From: a virus
Virus record (IMG/VR): IMGVR_UViG_3300008625_001155
Coordinates: 1-40,433 of that record
Direction: 5' to 3' (one strand)
Length of the DNA: 40,433 bases
Every line of letters starts with the position of its first letter. The first letter of the stretch is position 1. Below, piece after piece: positions 32,299 to 38,682 of the stretch. The translations under genes and the position numbers were made by a program. The notes below the pieces were generated by a model. The model did no database searches. It was not told the DNA's origin and was given only the letters and a program-made list of their open reading frames with translations.

Positions 32299-32749
32299 AT
32301 TCTAAGTTTATCAATTGAAGTTTTGAAAGTAACGAACACGTTAAACCCACCAATGTAGTAGTTAATGCTGTACTCATACCAGCAGCCATGTCGCGAATGA
32401 CTTCTTTTGCCTGTCCGATGTTTGATAAATCTAGATCGTTAAACGAGCCACCAAGCATTATAATAAATCCAGTTACTGTTCCAATTAGTCCTAGTGATAC
32501 CATCGACTCGGCGAAGAACCAAGATACTTCTATAGATCTAAAGTTTAATGGTTTGCGTTTAGAAACTTTGTATGTTTGTAACCCTATATTGGCTGTTACG
32601 CCTGTAAACAATGCTATAATAAAGAAACTAATTTTTGTTTGGTCTAAATACCAAAGAGTACGCCACATATCAAAATAATATAATACTGCGGCACTACATG
32701 CTATTACGCAGGTCAATAACCACCACTTTAAGAAACTATTAGACTTCAT
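32279..32749 (-). CDS. MotA/TolQ/ExbB-like proton channel protein
   Basis: 156 aa with four hydrophobic segments. The family core is clear: ESMVSLGLIGTVTGFIIMLG (81-100) followed by a short loop and GMSTALTTTLVGLTCSLLSK (124-143), equivalent to the pore helices of TolQ/ExbB. There is no long cytoplasmic tail. The start is ATG 32749, five nt after CATAAATA, rather than a longer reading of the frame that lacks any start signal. It is the first gene of an operon running through the ExbD-like protein, ClpS and bL33. Confidence 0.8.
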   Translation of the reverse strand: MKSNSFLKWWLLTCVIACSAAVLYYFDMWRTLWYLDQTKISFFIIALFTGVTANIGLQTYKVSKRKPLNFRSIEVSWFFAESMVSLGLIGTVTGFIIMLGGSFNDLDLSNIGQAKEVIRDMAAGMSTALTTTLVGLTCSLLSKLQLINLEYDHRKA

Positions 32750-32754
32750 TAATA

Positions 32755-32762
32755 TATTTATG
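32755..32762 (-). promoter_or_regulatory. T4-late-like promoter of the ExbB-like operon
   Basis: CATAAATA on the minus strand followed by 5 nt (TATTA) and the ATG at 32749, with no Shine-Dalgarno. On the plus strand TATAAATA (32777-32784) lies 8 nt before the radical SAM ATG at 32793, so the 43-bp gap is a divergent late promoter pair. Confidence 0.6.
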
Positions 32763-32792
32763 TAAAAGAATATTATTATAAATATTTGTACC

Positions 32793-33860
32793 ATGCACGA
32801 CAAAAAGTTCTTTTGTATAGAGCCTTTCGTAAGTCTTTCTATAGTTAAAGAAGATCATATTTTTCCTTGTTGTCTTAATGAAGGGCAAAAAAGCACTCAA
32901 AAAGATGACCTATGGAACGATCCTTATCTTGAAAATATACGAAAACAAATTCTAAACAACGAAGTTCCTGAAGAATGTCGCGCCTGTGTTGAACAAGAAA
33001 AGTTTGGTCGATATAGCAGACGATTACATTCTAATGATGTTTGGTTAGAACAACACGGCAATTTTGAAGATGCTCTTGAAAATGATGCTCCGTATAAGTT
33101 AGATTTTTGGACTGGAAACTTGTGTAATTTGGCTTGTAGTACTTGTACATATACAAATAGTTCATCATGGTTTACACTTCTTAAAAAAGCAGATAAAGCA
33201 GGAAAAACTGATTTACGTTATAAAGGAAACTATGTAAGTAATTTAGATTACTCTTATGAATTTAAAAAAGAAGATATTCCGAATATTGACTTTAAAAATA
33301 TGGAAAATATACACTTCAACGGCGGTGAACCCTTGCTAACAGATTCACACTTTAAAATTTTAAATTTAATTCCGCCAGAACAAAGAAAGGATGTTTATGT
33401 CATTTATAACACAAACGGTACCGTCAGAATAGATTTAGAAGATGAAAAATGGAGTATTTTCAAAGAATACAAAAGTGTCGATATGTGTTTTAGTATAGAT
33501 GGCATTGAAGAAACATTTAATTATGTTAGATGGCCTGCTAAATGGGAAGAAGTACAAAGCAACATTGATCTATGGGCTGAATATTGTTATGGAAAATATG
33601 ATGACTGCCACTTTGAAATGAGTGTAAACATGGTAAAAACTCCGCACAATTATACAACGTTTGATAATGCCGTTAAATATGTCACTGATCGTTGGTTTAC
33701 CAAACTTATTGCGATTCGAAACGCAAGCATTGATGAATATGTGTTTACTACTAATGATCATTCTTTTATGGATTGGTCAGACGCACAATTTGAAGAATAC
33801 ACAAAGACAGAAGAATTTTTCTTGCAAACAAAAAATTTAGAAACACTACGAAATCTTTGA
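32793..33860 (+). CDS. Radical SAM protein, twitch/SPASM type (second copy)
   Basis: 355 aa. The cluster motif C111-x3-C115-x2-C118 (CNLACSTC) and FNGGEP are present, as is the N-terminal cysteine set (C8, C26-C27, C62 and C65) shared with the 14345-15664 protein. The C-terminal part differs, so the two probably act on different substrates. Function unknown. A TATAAATA promoter lies 8 nt upstream of the ATG with no clear Shine-Dalgarno. Confidence 0.85.
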   Translation: MHDKKFFCIEPFVSLSIVKEDHIFPCCLNEGQKSTQKDDLWNDPYLENIRKQILNNEVPEECRACVEQEKFGRYSRRLHSNDVWLEQHGNFEDALENDAPYKLDFWTGNLCNLACSTCTYTNSSSWFTLLKKADKAGKTDLRYKGNYVSNLDYSYEFKKEDIPNIDFKNMENIHFNGGEPLLTDSHFKILNLIPPEQRKDVYVIYNTNGTVRIDLEDEKWSIFKEYKSVDMCFSIDGIEETFNYVRWPAKWEEVQSNIDLWAEYCYGKYDDCHFEMSVNMVKTPHNYTTFDNAVKYVTDRWFTKLIAIRNASIDEYVFTTNDHSFMDWSDAQFEEYTKTEEFFLQTKNLETLRNL

Positions 33861-33869
33861 TAAATATTA

Positions 33870-33898
33870 TTGACATATTAAAGCAAAGATGCTATAAT
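33870..33898 (+). promoter_or_regulatory. Consensus sigma70 promoter of hsp20
   Basis: Perfect -35 TTGACA (33870-33875), 17-nt spacer, perfect -10 TATAAT (33893-33898), then a leader of about 60 nt ending in AAGGAGG. This is as strong a host-type promoter as the window holds, pointing to early, high expression. Confidence 0.88.
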
Positions 33899-33964
33899 AT
33901 GTAATATAAGTGCTCAATTGGGAGGCTTATAACTTTACTCGCTTAATATAAGGAGGAACTTAAA

Positions 33965-34399
33965 ATGACAGAGTATAGAATCACATCTGGGAATCTAATC
34001 CCAACACTTAACCGACACATGGTAGGCTTCGATCGTCTCTTTGGCGATATGGACAGATTGTTTACAAGGGGCCAAGCACCATCTTACCCACCTTACAACA
34101 TCGAAAAACTTAGCGATACAGAATATGTTATCACTATCGCTGTCGCTGGTTTTGATCAAGGTGATCTTTCAGTAACCGTTGACAACGGCGTTCTTAATGT
34201 CTCAGGACACAAAGAAGATTCAGATAAGCAAACATGGTTACACAAGGGCATCGCTACACGCGACTTCCAACGCTCTTGGAACCTTGCTGAATTTGTTAAG
34301 GTTGTCTCAGCAGAGTGTAAAAACGGTATGCTTGAAGTTCGTTTGGTTCAAGAAGTTCCTGAAACCGCTAAACCCAAGGAAATTGAGATTAAATTTTAA
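33965..34399 (+). CDS. hsp20: Small heat shock protein Hsp20 (IbpA-like)
   Basis: 144 aa. The alpha-crystallin domain runs from about 40 to 130 (YPPYNIEKLSDTEYVITIAVAGF, GVLNVSGHKED, LHKGIATRDFQRSW, NGMLEVRLVQEVPE) and the C-terminus ends IEIKF, an I-x-I/V tail used for oligomerisation. Hsp20 proteins hold unfolded proteins; the gene is common in marine T4-like phages. It has its own consensus sigma70 promoter, an excellent Shine-Dalgarno (AAGGAGGAACTTAAAATG) and a terminator, so it is a single early unit. Confidence 0.95.
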   Translation: MTEYRITSGNLIPTLNRHMVGFDRLFGDMDRLFTRGQAPSYPPYNIEKLSDTEYVITIAVAGFDQGDLSVTVDNGVLNVSGHKEDSDKQTWLHKGIATRDFQRSWNLAEFVKVVSAECKNGMLEVRLVQEVPETAKPKEIEIKF

Positions 34400-34422
34400 T
34401 CTTTTTAGGGAGGAGATGGAAG

Positions 34423-34445
34423 TGGGGGCAGTTTGCCCCCATTTT
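34423..34445 (+). terminator. Intrinsic terminator after hsp20
   Basis: Stem TGGGGGCA/TGCCCCCA with a 3-nt GTT loop, followed by TTTT, 24 nt past the hsp20 stop. On the opposite strand it also lies after the bS21 stop but lacks a T run there. Confidence 0.88.
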
Positions 34446-34470
34446 CATAGCAAATTTTGTATCTTAGTCG

Positions 34471-34779
34471 TTAGTATAATCTATTTTTACTAGGTATTCT
34501 TTCTGCTTGCTCTTTAAGATGCCGCTTGCGGGCAACGTCTCTTGCTCTTTTTCTTTTAATACTTGGCTTTTCATAATGTTCGCGGGCTTTTAGTTCTTGC
34601 AATTTGCCGTCGTTGTCTATTTTCTTCTTAAGTTTACGTATTGCCTTTTCAACATTTCCGTCATTAACCCAAACTCTGAGTCCTGTAATTTTTACTGGAG
34701 CCCGTTTATCTTTTTGTTTGAATGGCGCTCTTCTATTATTATTCCATTTTGTATTTCTATTATTCCAAGTTTGTGCCAT
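34471..34779 (-). CDS. rpsU: Ribosomal protein bS21
   Basis: 102 aa. The bS21 core is VWVNDGNVEKAIRKLKKKID..GKLQELKAREHYEKPSIKRKRA (about 34-80). It is longer than typical bS21 (about 70 aa) because of a basic Asn/Trp/Arg-rich N-terminal extension. bS21 sits on the 30S platform near the anti-Shine-Dalgarno and affects initiation. The gene begins ATGATG; the second ATG is preferred because GGAGGA directly abuts the first. It shares the junction with the stop of the upstream gene. Confidence 0.93.
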   Translation of the reverse strand: MAQTWNNRNTKWNNNRRAPFKQKDKRAPVKITGLRVWVNDGNVEKAIRKLKKKIDNDGKLQELKAREHYEKPSIKRKRARDVARKRHLKEQAERIPSKNRLY

Positions 34780-35168
34780 CATTCCTCCAAGTATTGTAGT
34801 GGCTCTATAATATTTTTTATTCTGTTTTTATTTAATAAACTATATGATTCTGCGATACTATCATCGCAAAAGTAATAGCAGTTATTTTTATTTAACATCC
34901 ATCCAAACACGTGAGCAATAATATGATTGTATCGTAAATCAATTATTATGATATCTGATTGTTGCGTAGTATTAAGCAACCAATCTATATTGTCATTCAT
35001 AACCGGATCATAGATACATAAACTAACATCTAAATCTACATGTTTTAGTGTATTTAAAATTTCTCTTTGATCTTCTAAACCACATGCCGCAATTAATATG
35101 TTTAATGCTGATCCGTAATATTTGTCAGGTGGAGTTATAAGTGTAATTGTGTTATTCGCCGAGGACAT
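34779..35168 (-). CDS. Hypothetical alpha/beta protein
   Basis: 129 aa. Begins with a TITLITPPDKYYGSALNILIAACG segment and has SDIIIIDLRY further on, an alternating strand-helix pattern like a small Rossmann or response-regulator fold, without recognisable catalytic residues. It lies between bS21 and the large coiled-coil gene and overlaps the latter by 17 bp, so the three genes form one operon. Not recognised. Confidence 0.55.
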   Translation of the reverse strand: MSSANNTITLITPPDKYYGSALNILIAACGLEDQREILNTLKHVDLDVSLCIYDPVMNDNIDWLLNTTQQSDIIIIDLRYNHIIAHVFGWMLNKNNCYYFCDDSIAESYSLLNKNRIKNIIEPLQYLEE

Positions 35169-37092
35169 CTTTACGTTTTAAGGTTGTTTGTAAGTATTCT
35201 TGTTCTTCTTCTGTAAACTCTGTAACACTTACACCATTATTTACACGTGACATTAAGTCGTCGATCTGTTTTTGACTTAATTTCTTTTGTTTGTCAGACT
35301 TGTTTAATTCTTTCTTAAGTTTTTCTATTTCTTTTTCTAACTTTTTAACTTTTTTAGTATCTTCTTTATGTACCACAAATGGTTTGCCTTCTAACTGTTC
35401 CTTTTCTACTACTTTCTTTTCTACAATTTTCTCTACAATAACTTCAACAGGAACTTCTTTAATCACTTCCTTTTCAACTATTACCTCTACTGGCACTTCC
35501 TTCTCAACCAGTTTCTCAACCTCTACTATCTTTTCAACTTCAACAGGAACTTCCTTTTCTACTATCTTCTCAACCTCTACTATCTTTTCTACAACCTTCT
35601 CTACTTCAACAGGAACTTCCTTCTCAACTAGTTTCTCAACTTCTACAATTTTCTCTACAACTTTCTCTACTTCGACAGGAACTTCCTTTTCTACTATCTT
35701 CTCAACCTCTACTATTTTCTCTACGACTTTTGGCTGATCAGTCTTTTTTTTACTAGCAGGTGGTTCTGTAGGTGGTGTTGGTTTTCGTGGTTTATCTGTG
35801 CGGAATCTTATTAGTGTCATATTACCAGCAATAACTAACAATACTGCTAATGGATCAAATACAAATATAATAACAATAATAACCCATCTTACAGCATCTT
35901 CCAGTAAGTCAGTCGTAATATCATTGCCATATATTAAACCAGCAATGTACTTAATTGGGCCCACTTCTGCTTCTAATTCTCTTACTTGGCTTGCTAACAC
36001 AAAACGTTCTTCATTTAATGTGTCTATTTGTGTATAATAGTTTTCAATTTCTATCTCTAACTCTTTTACTTTGCCTTCTACTTCGTCTGCTTTAACGCCC
36101 ATTTGCTCTTGTAATGATTTAATTTCATTATTAGCGGCGGTAATTTCTGCTTGTGTTTGCTGTCTTAACTCATCAATCTTTTGCTGATGTGGTTTAACTT
36201 TATTAGTGTAGTCTGCTCTTAATGCTGTTATTTGTTTTTGAACATCATCTGATACATCAATCTCTTTTTGTCGCAGTTCATTAATTTCGTTTTCAATTTC
36301 TCTAATTTGTGCGGCAAGTTCATCTCTGCGTGGTTGCTGTTCTTTTCTTAATTCTCTACCTTTTTCAACCCAATCTGTAATATTACCCCACGCACTTTTT
36401 TCTACACCTTTGTCTGTATATGCTTTAACATCAGTGTCTAATTGTGCTATTGTTTGATTAACACGCTCGATGGCTTGTTGTTTTACTACAACATCTTCTT
36501 GAACACGAGATTGTGCTACTTTAATGCGTTCTTCTTCTACGTCAATATTGTTTTCTAACTGCTCACGTAATGACTGTATCTGTGCTTCTTCTTGTGCTAT
36601 TAAACTGCTGACTCTATTCCAAGCACCATCACGTATTTGCTCTTGCTGTTCTATTGCTCTTGCTATATTTGTATTGTGTTGTCCTGTATCATTACTTTCT
36701 AATCTAGTAATTTTTTCTTTAGTAACATTTACTCTGCCATTATAGCGAGCAATTTTTTCATCAATACGTTCTACTTGTGCTTGTGCTTGTCCTGCGCCAG
36801 TAGTTTGTTCTACGTGGGCCTTGGATAAAAAGCCAAAGATACCCATAGAGGTAATAAACATTAGCACAACAACCGCAAGAGTAAGATAATACTTTAAAAA
36901 TTTAGGTATGTTGAACCAAAACTGGTAGAGCCACGAGGCAGTTACTAACTTACCTACTTCAAGAACCGCCCCCATAATAGCAATGGGTACAGCCGCGGCG
37001 GCAAATATAGCCATTAATCCTATAATGCTATAATATGCGGCAACGGCACTGATAGACAGCGCCGTCAATAGTACAAATAATGCAAAACCCAT
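35152..37092 (-). CDS. Large membrane coiled-coil protein with 22-residue repeats
   Basis: 646 aa. Three to four membrane helices at the N-terminus (SISAVAAYYSIIGLMAIFAA, AVPIAIMGAVLEVGKLVTAS, YYLTLAVVVLMFITSMGIFG) are followed by about 270 residues of coiled coil, another membrane segment near 400-425, a Pro/Lys linker, then repeats of VEKxVEKEVPVE with a 22-residue period, and a C-terminal coiled coil. Homologous proteins seem frequent in marine T4-like phages, but I know no function. The build suggests an envelope-spanning tether. AATAAATA lies 8 nt before the ATG with no Shine-Dalgarno. Confidence 0.65.
   Translation of the reverse strand: MGFALFVLLTALSISAVAAYYSIIGLMAIFAAAAVPIAIMGAVLEVGKLVTASWLYQFWFNIPKFLKYYLTLAVVVLMFITSMGIFGFLSKAHVEQTTGAGQAQAQVERIDEKIARYNGRVNVTKEKITRLESNDTGQHNTNIARAIEQQEQIRDGAWNRVSSLIAQEEAQIQSLREQLENNIDVEEERIKVAQSRVQEDVVVKQQAIERVNQTIAQLDTDVKAYTDKGVEKSAWGNITDWVEKGRELRKEQQPRRDELAAQIREIENEINELRQKEIDVSDDVQKQITALRADYTNKVKPHQQKIDELRQQTQAEITAANNEIKSLQEQMGVKADEVEGKVKELEIEIENYYTQIDTLNEERFVLASQVRELEAEVGPIKYIAGLIYGNDITTDLLEDAVRWVIIVIIFVFDPLAVLLVIAGNMTLIRFRTDKPRKPTPPTEPPASKKKTDQPKVVEKIVEVEKIVEKEVPVEVEKVVEKIVEVEKLVEKEVPVEVEKVVEKIVEVEKIVEKEVPVEVEKIVEVEKLVEKEVPVEVIVEKEVIKEVPVEVIVEKIVEKKVVEKEQLEGKPFVVHKEDTKKVKKLEKEIEKLKKELNKSDKQKKLSQKQIDDLMSRVNNGVSVTEFTEEEQEYLQTTLKRKDVLGE
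35395..35735 (-). repeat. In-frame 66-bp (22-codon) repeat array
   Basis: About three full and several partial copies encoding K(V/I)VEKIVEVEK(I/L)VEKEVPVE. The copies differ at synonymous and Ile/Leu positions, so the array is not a very recent duplication. The opposite strand reads as an open Thr/Ser-rich frame purely because of this repeat. Confidence 0.8.
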
Positions 37093-37153
37093 TGTACTAG
37101 TATTTATTGTTATATATAAACTTTATAACCACTAATTTTGCTGTAAATATGGG

Positions 37154-37174
37154 TAACCACACCGAGTGTGGTTA
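37154..37174 (+). promoter_or_regulatory. Hairpin upstream of the small secreted protein gene
   Basis: Perfect 9-bp stem TAACCACAC/GTGTGGTTA with a 3-nt CGA loop, 18 nt before the ATG at 37193 and directly ahead of its GGAGG. It may stabilise the leader, act as an operator, or terminate upstream transcription. Confidence 0.5.
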
Positions 37175-37192
37175 TATTATGGAGGTATTATA

Positions 37193-37408
37193 ATGATAAA
37201 GGCTCTTTTAAGCGCAGCTTTATTACTAGGTCTTTCTGGAATCGCATCTGCAGAAGGTCGTGATGTAGCTTGGGAGAATTTCCAAGGAACAGTCGGCACT
37301 CCTGGCCCTTGCGAAGTTCTAGTAAATGATAAAGGTAAACCATATGTTTGTTGGACTATCTTTCCAGGACCTGGTGCAGAAGGCTCCGGAGAAGATTACC
37401 GCAAGTAA
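37193..37408 (+). CDS. Small secreted protein, 71 aa
   Basis: A signal peptide (MIKALLSAALLLGLSGIASA, cleavage before EGRD) leaves a mature peptide of about 51 residues rich in Gly, Pro and Trp with two cysteines (GPCEVLV and YVCWTIF) that could form a disulfide. Not recognised. The start is fixed by ATGGAGGTATTATAATG with a strong Shine-Dalgarno. It stands alone between a hairpin and a probable terminator, so it is likely a single-gene unit. Confidence 0.65.
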   Translation: MIKALLSAALLLGLSGIASAEGRDVAWENFQGTVGTPGPCEVLVNDKGKPYVCWTIFPGPGAEGSGEDYRK

Positions 37409-37434
37409 ACATTAATTTATTTCTATTATAGGAG

Positions 37435-37485
37435 AAGGGCGTACGGAATGGTTTTGCTATTAGCAGGATTACCGGCGCCCTTTTT
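37435..37485 (+). terminator. Possible terminator after the small secreted gene
   Basis: A 7-bp stem AAGGGCG/CGCCCTT encloses a 34-nt structured loop and is followed by TTT. It lies between convergent genes. The long loop makes the call uncertain. Confidence 0.4.
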
Positions 37486-37492
37486 CACTCCA

Positions 37493-38326
37493 TTAATTAT
37501 TATACATTTCCATAGCACGAATAAAACGTGTCATACCAATGCCACCGCCTACTCTTGGAAAGAAGTCCATTGCTAAAAAGTCTTCCAACTCTTTTTCAAC
37601 TCTTTCTCTACCAAACGTATCAAATAGTATATTAGCATAACCGCCGTCACTAATAGTATGGAACATATGTTTCATTTGTTCTTTATCTGTAGCACGTTCT
37701 GCTGATCCAATTGTTTCTTGTCCAGCAATAATAACATCAATCTTTGCCGCAGTTTCGCCATCGTCGTTTTGTTTCATGTTCCAAAATGGACTTGTGTAGT
37801 TTGGAAAGTTTTTAATCATTGCTACACGGCCATTAAAGTTTTGGCACATTTTTTCTTCATGCTCGTGTTCTAATTCTTTAACGCCGTAAATATCACACCA
37901 TTCTAAATAATCTTTAGCAACAATGTTTTCGCCATCGGACCATGTTAAGTAGTCCATAAGTTCGCGTTCCATCTTCTCTAAATCTAAAATAGTTCCTGGA
38001 AACTCAAACTCAAACATTGGAAATATTAGTTCATGTCTACCAGCTACCGGATTTGGCTCTTGCCTATAGGAGGTGGAAATACAAAAAAACCCCGGAACGT
38101 CGGGGCGTGTTAGTAATTCATGTTCGAGCCACATTTGGCCCGTTTGTGGCAGGGGCCATAGTTGCCCTGCGTAATTATAGGTCGCTATTGTTGTTGGATC
38201 TTCGCATGCCGCTAGTATGCTTAATCTATTTTGTGTGTGTACTTCTAAGAATCCTTTAGCCATAAAAAAAGACCTTAATAGGTCTGCGGCTTGTGTAAAG
38301 TGTTGTGGATTGATAAGTTGTGTCAT
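37493..38326 (-). CDS. Class II aminoacyl-tRNA-synthetase-like catalytic domain (Asn/Asp type)
   Basis: About 277 aa. Motif 2 is CISTSYRQEPNPVAGRHELIF followed by MFEFEF, and motif 3 is GGGIGMTRFIRAM, both typical of class IIb (Asp/Asn/Lys) enzymes. There is no N-terminal OB-fold anticodon-binding domain, so it resembles stand-alone paralogues such as archaeal-type asparagine synthetase or EpmA-like enzymes more than a true synthetase. It may make asparagine or modify a protein or tRNA (inference). The start is the ATG with GGAG about 7 nt upstream; an ATG four codons earlier would place the ribosome binding site inside the gene. Confidence 0.7.
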   Translation of the reverse strand: MTQLINPQHFTQAADLLRSFFMAKGFLEVHTQNRLSILAACEDPTTIATYNYAGQLWPLPQTGQMWLEHELLTRPDVPGFFCISTSYRQEPNPVAGRHELIFPMFEFEFPGTILDLEKMERELMDYLTWSDGENIVAKDYLEWCDIYGVKELEHEHEEKMCQNFNGRVAMIKNFPNYTSPFWNMKQNDDGETAAKIDVIIAGQETIGSAERATDKEQMKHMFHTISDGGYANILFDTFGRERVEKELEDFLAMDFFPRVGGGIGMTRFIRAMEMYNN

Positions 38327-38373
38327 TGTTTTCTCCATTCAAAATTTTTTTAGGCCTGTTGCCTAAACTGTTT

Positions 38374-38389
38374 CTATTTATATAAATAG
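38374..38389. promoter_or_regulatory. Palindromic divergent T4-late promoter
   Basis: The perfect palindrome CTATTTATATAAATAG contains TATAAATA on both strands (overlapping by four bases). It lies between the synthetase-like gene (minus) and the 86-aa gene (plus) and could start transcription either way, but probably not both at once. Confidence 0.65.
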
Positions 38390-38421
38390 TATAAAATAGA
38401 TACTATATATGGAGTAATAAT

Positions 38422-38682
38422 ATGGCAGCAAACGGAATTTCAACACTAGGAACAAGACAAGCAAGGCAAGATGCAAAACTTAATATTGCTGAAGCCAAGC
38501 GACAAGGTAAGGTTGTGGCAACTGATGGCACAATCACTGGCGCGGCTGATCCATCTAAACCATATTATAGAACTTTAAATACATTAGACAAGAATTTACT
38601 TCCTAATCCATATAACGGAAACAATGTCGCTCCGGATGATGGAGCAAGTGCGCCTTTAACTTCTGGTAGGCCCTGGACTTAA
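38422..38682 (+). CDS. Conserved marine phage protein, 86 aa
   Basis: Begins MAANGISTLGTRQARQDAKL and contains AEAKRQGKVVATDGT and KPYYRTLNTLD. I recognise this pattern from short conserved proteins of marine T4-like phages, probably virion-associated, with no known function. GGAG lies 6 nt before the ATG. Expression is probably from the palindromic late promoter upstream. Ends 4 bp into the convergent gene. Confidence 0.65.
   Translation: MAANGISTLGTRQARQDAKLNIAEAKRQGKVVATDGTITGAADPSKPYYRTLNTLDKNLLPNPYNGNNVAPDDGASAPLTSGRPWT

Noticed and set aside
31468-32749. Zorya-type (ZorA/ZorB) defence system
   Set aside because: The channel protein lacks the long ZorA tail, the partner lacks a peptidoglycan-binding OmpA-like domain, and no ZorC, ZorD or ZorE partner is present.
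34179-34493. 104-aa open frame overlapping hsp20 in another frame
   Set aside because: It runs through the hsp20 terminator hairpin and has no ribosome binding site; a shadow of hsp20.
35291-35737. 148-aa Ser/Thr-rich open frame on the plus strand
   Set aside because: It is the antisense reading of the VEKEVPVE repeat array; the repetitive composition keeps the frame open by chance.
37449-37572. Possible 40-residue peptide starting MVLLLAGLPAPFF between convergent genes
   Set aside because: It overlaps a likely terminator and the 3' end of the synthetase-like gene, and the purine-rich sequence upstream is poorly spaced.
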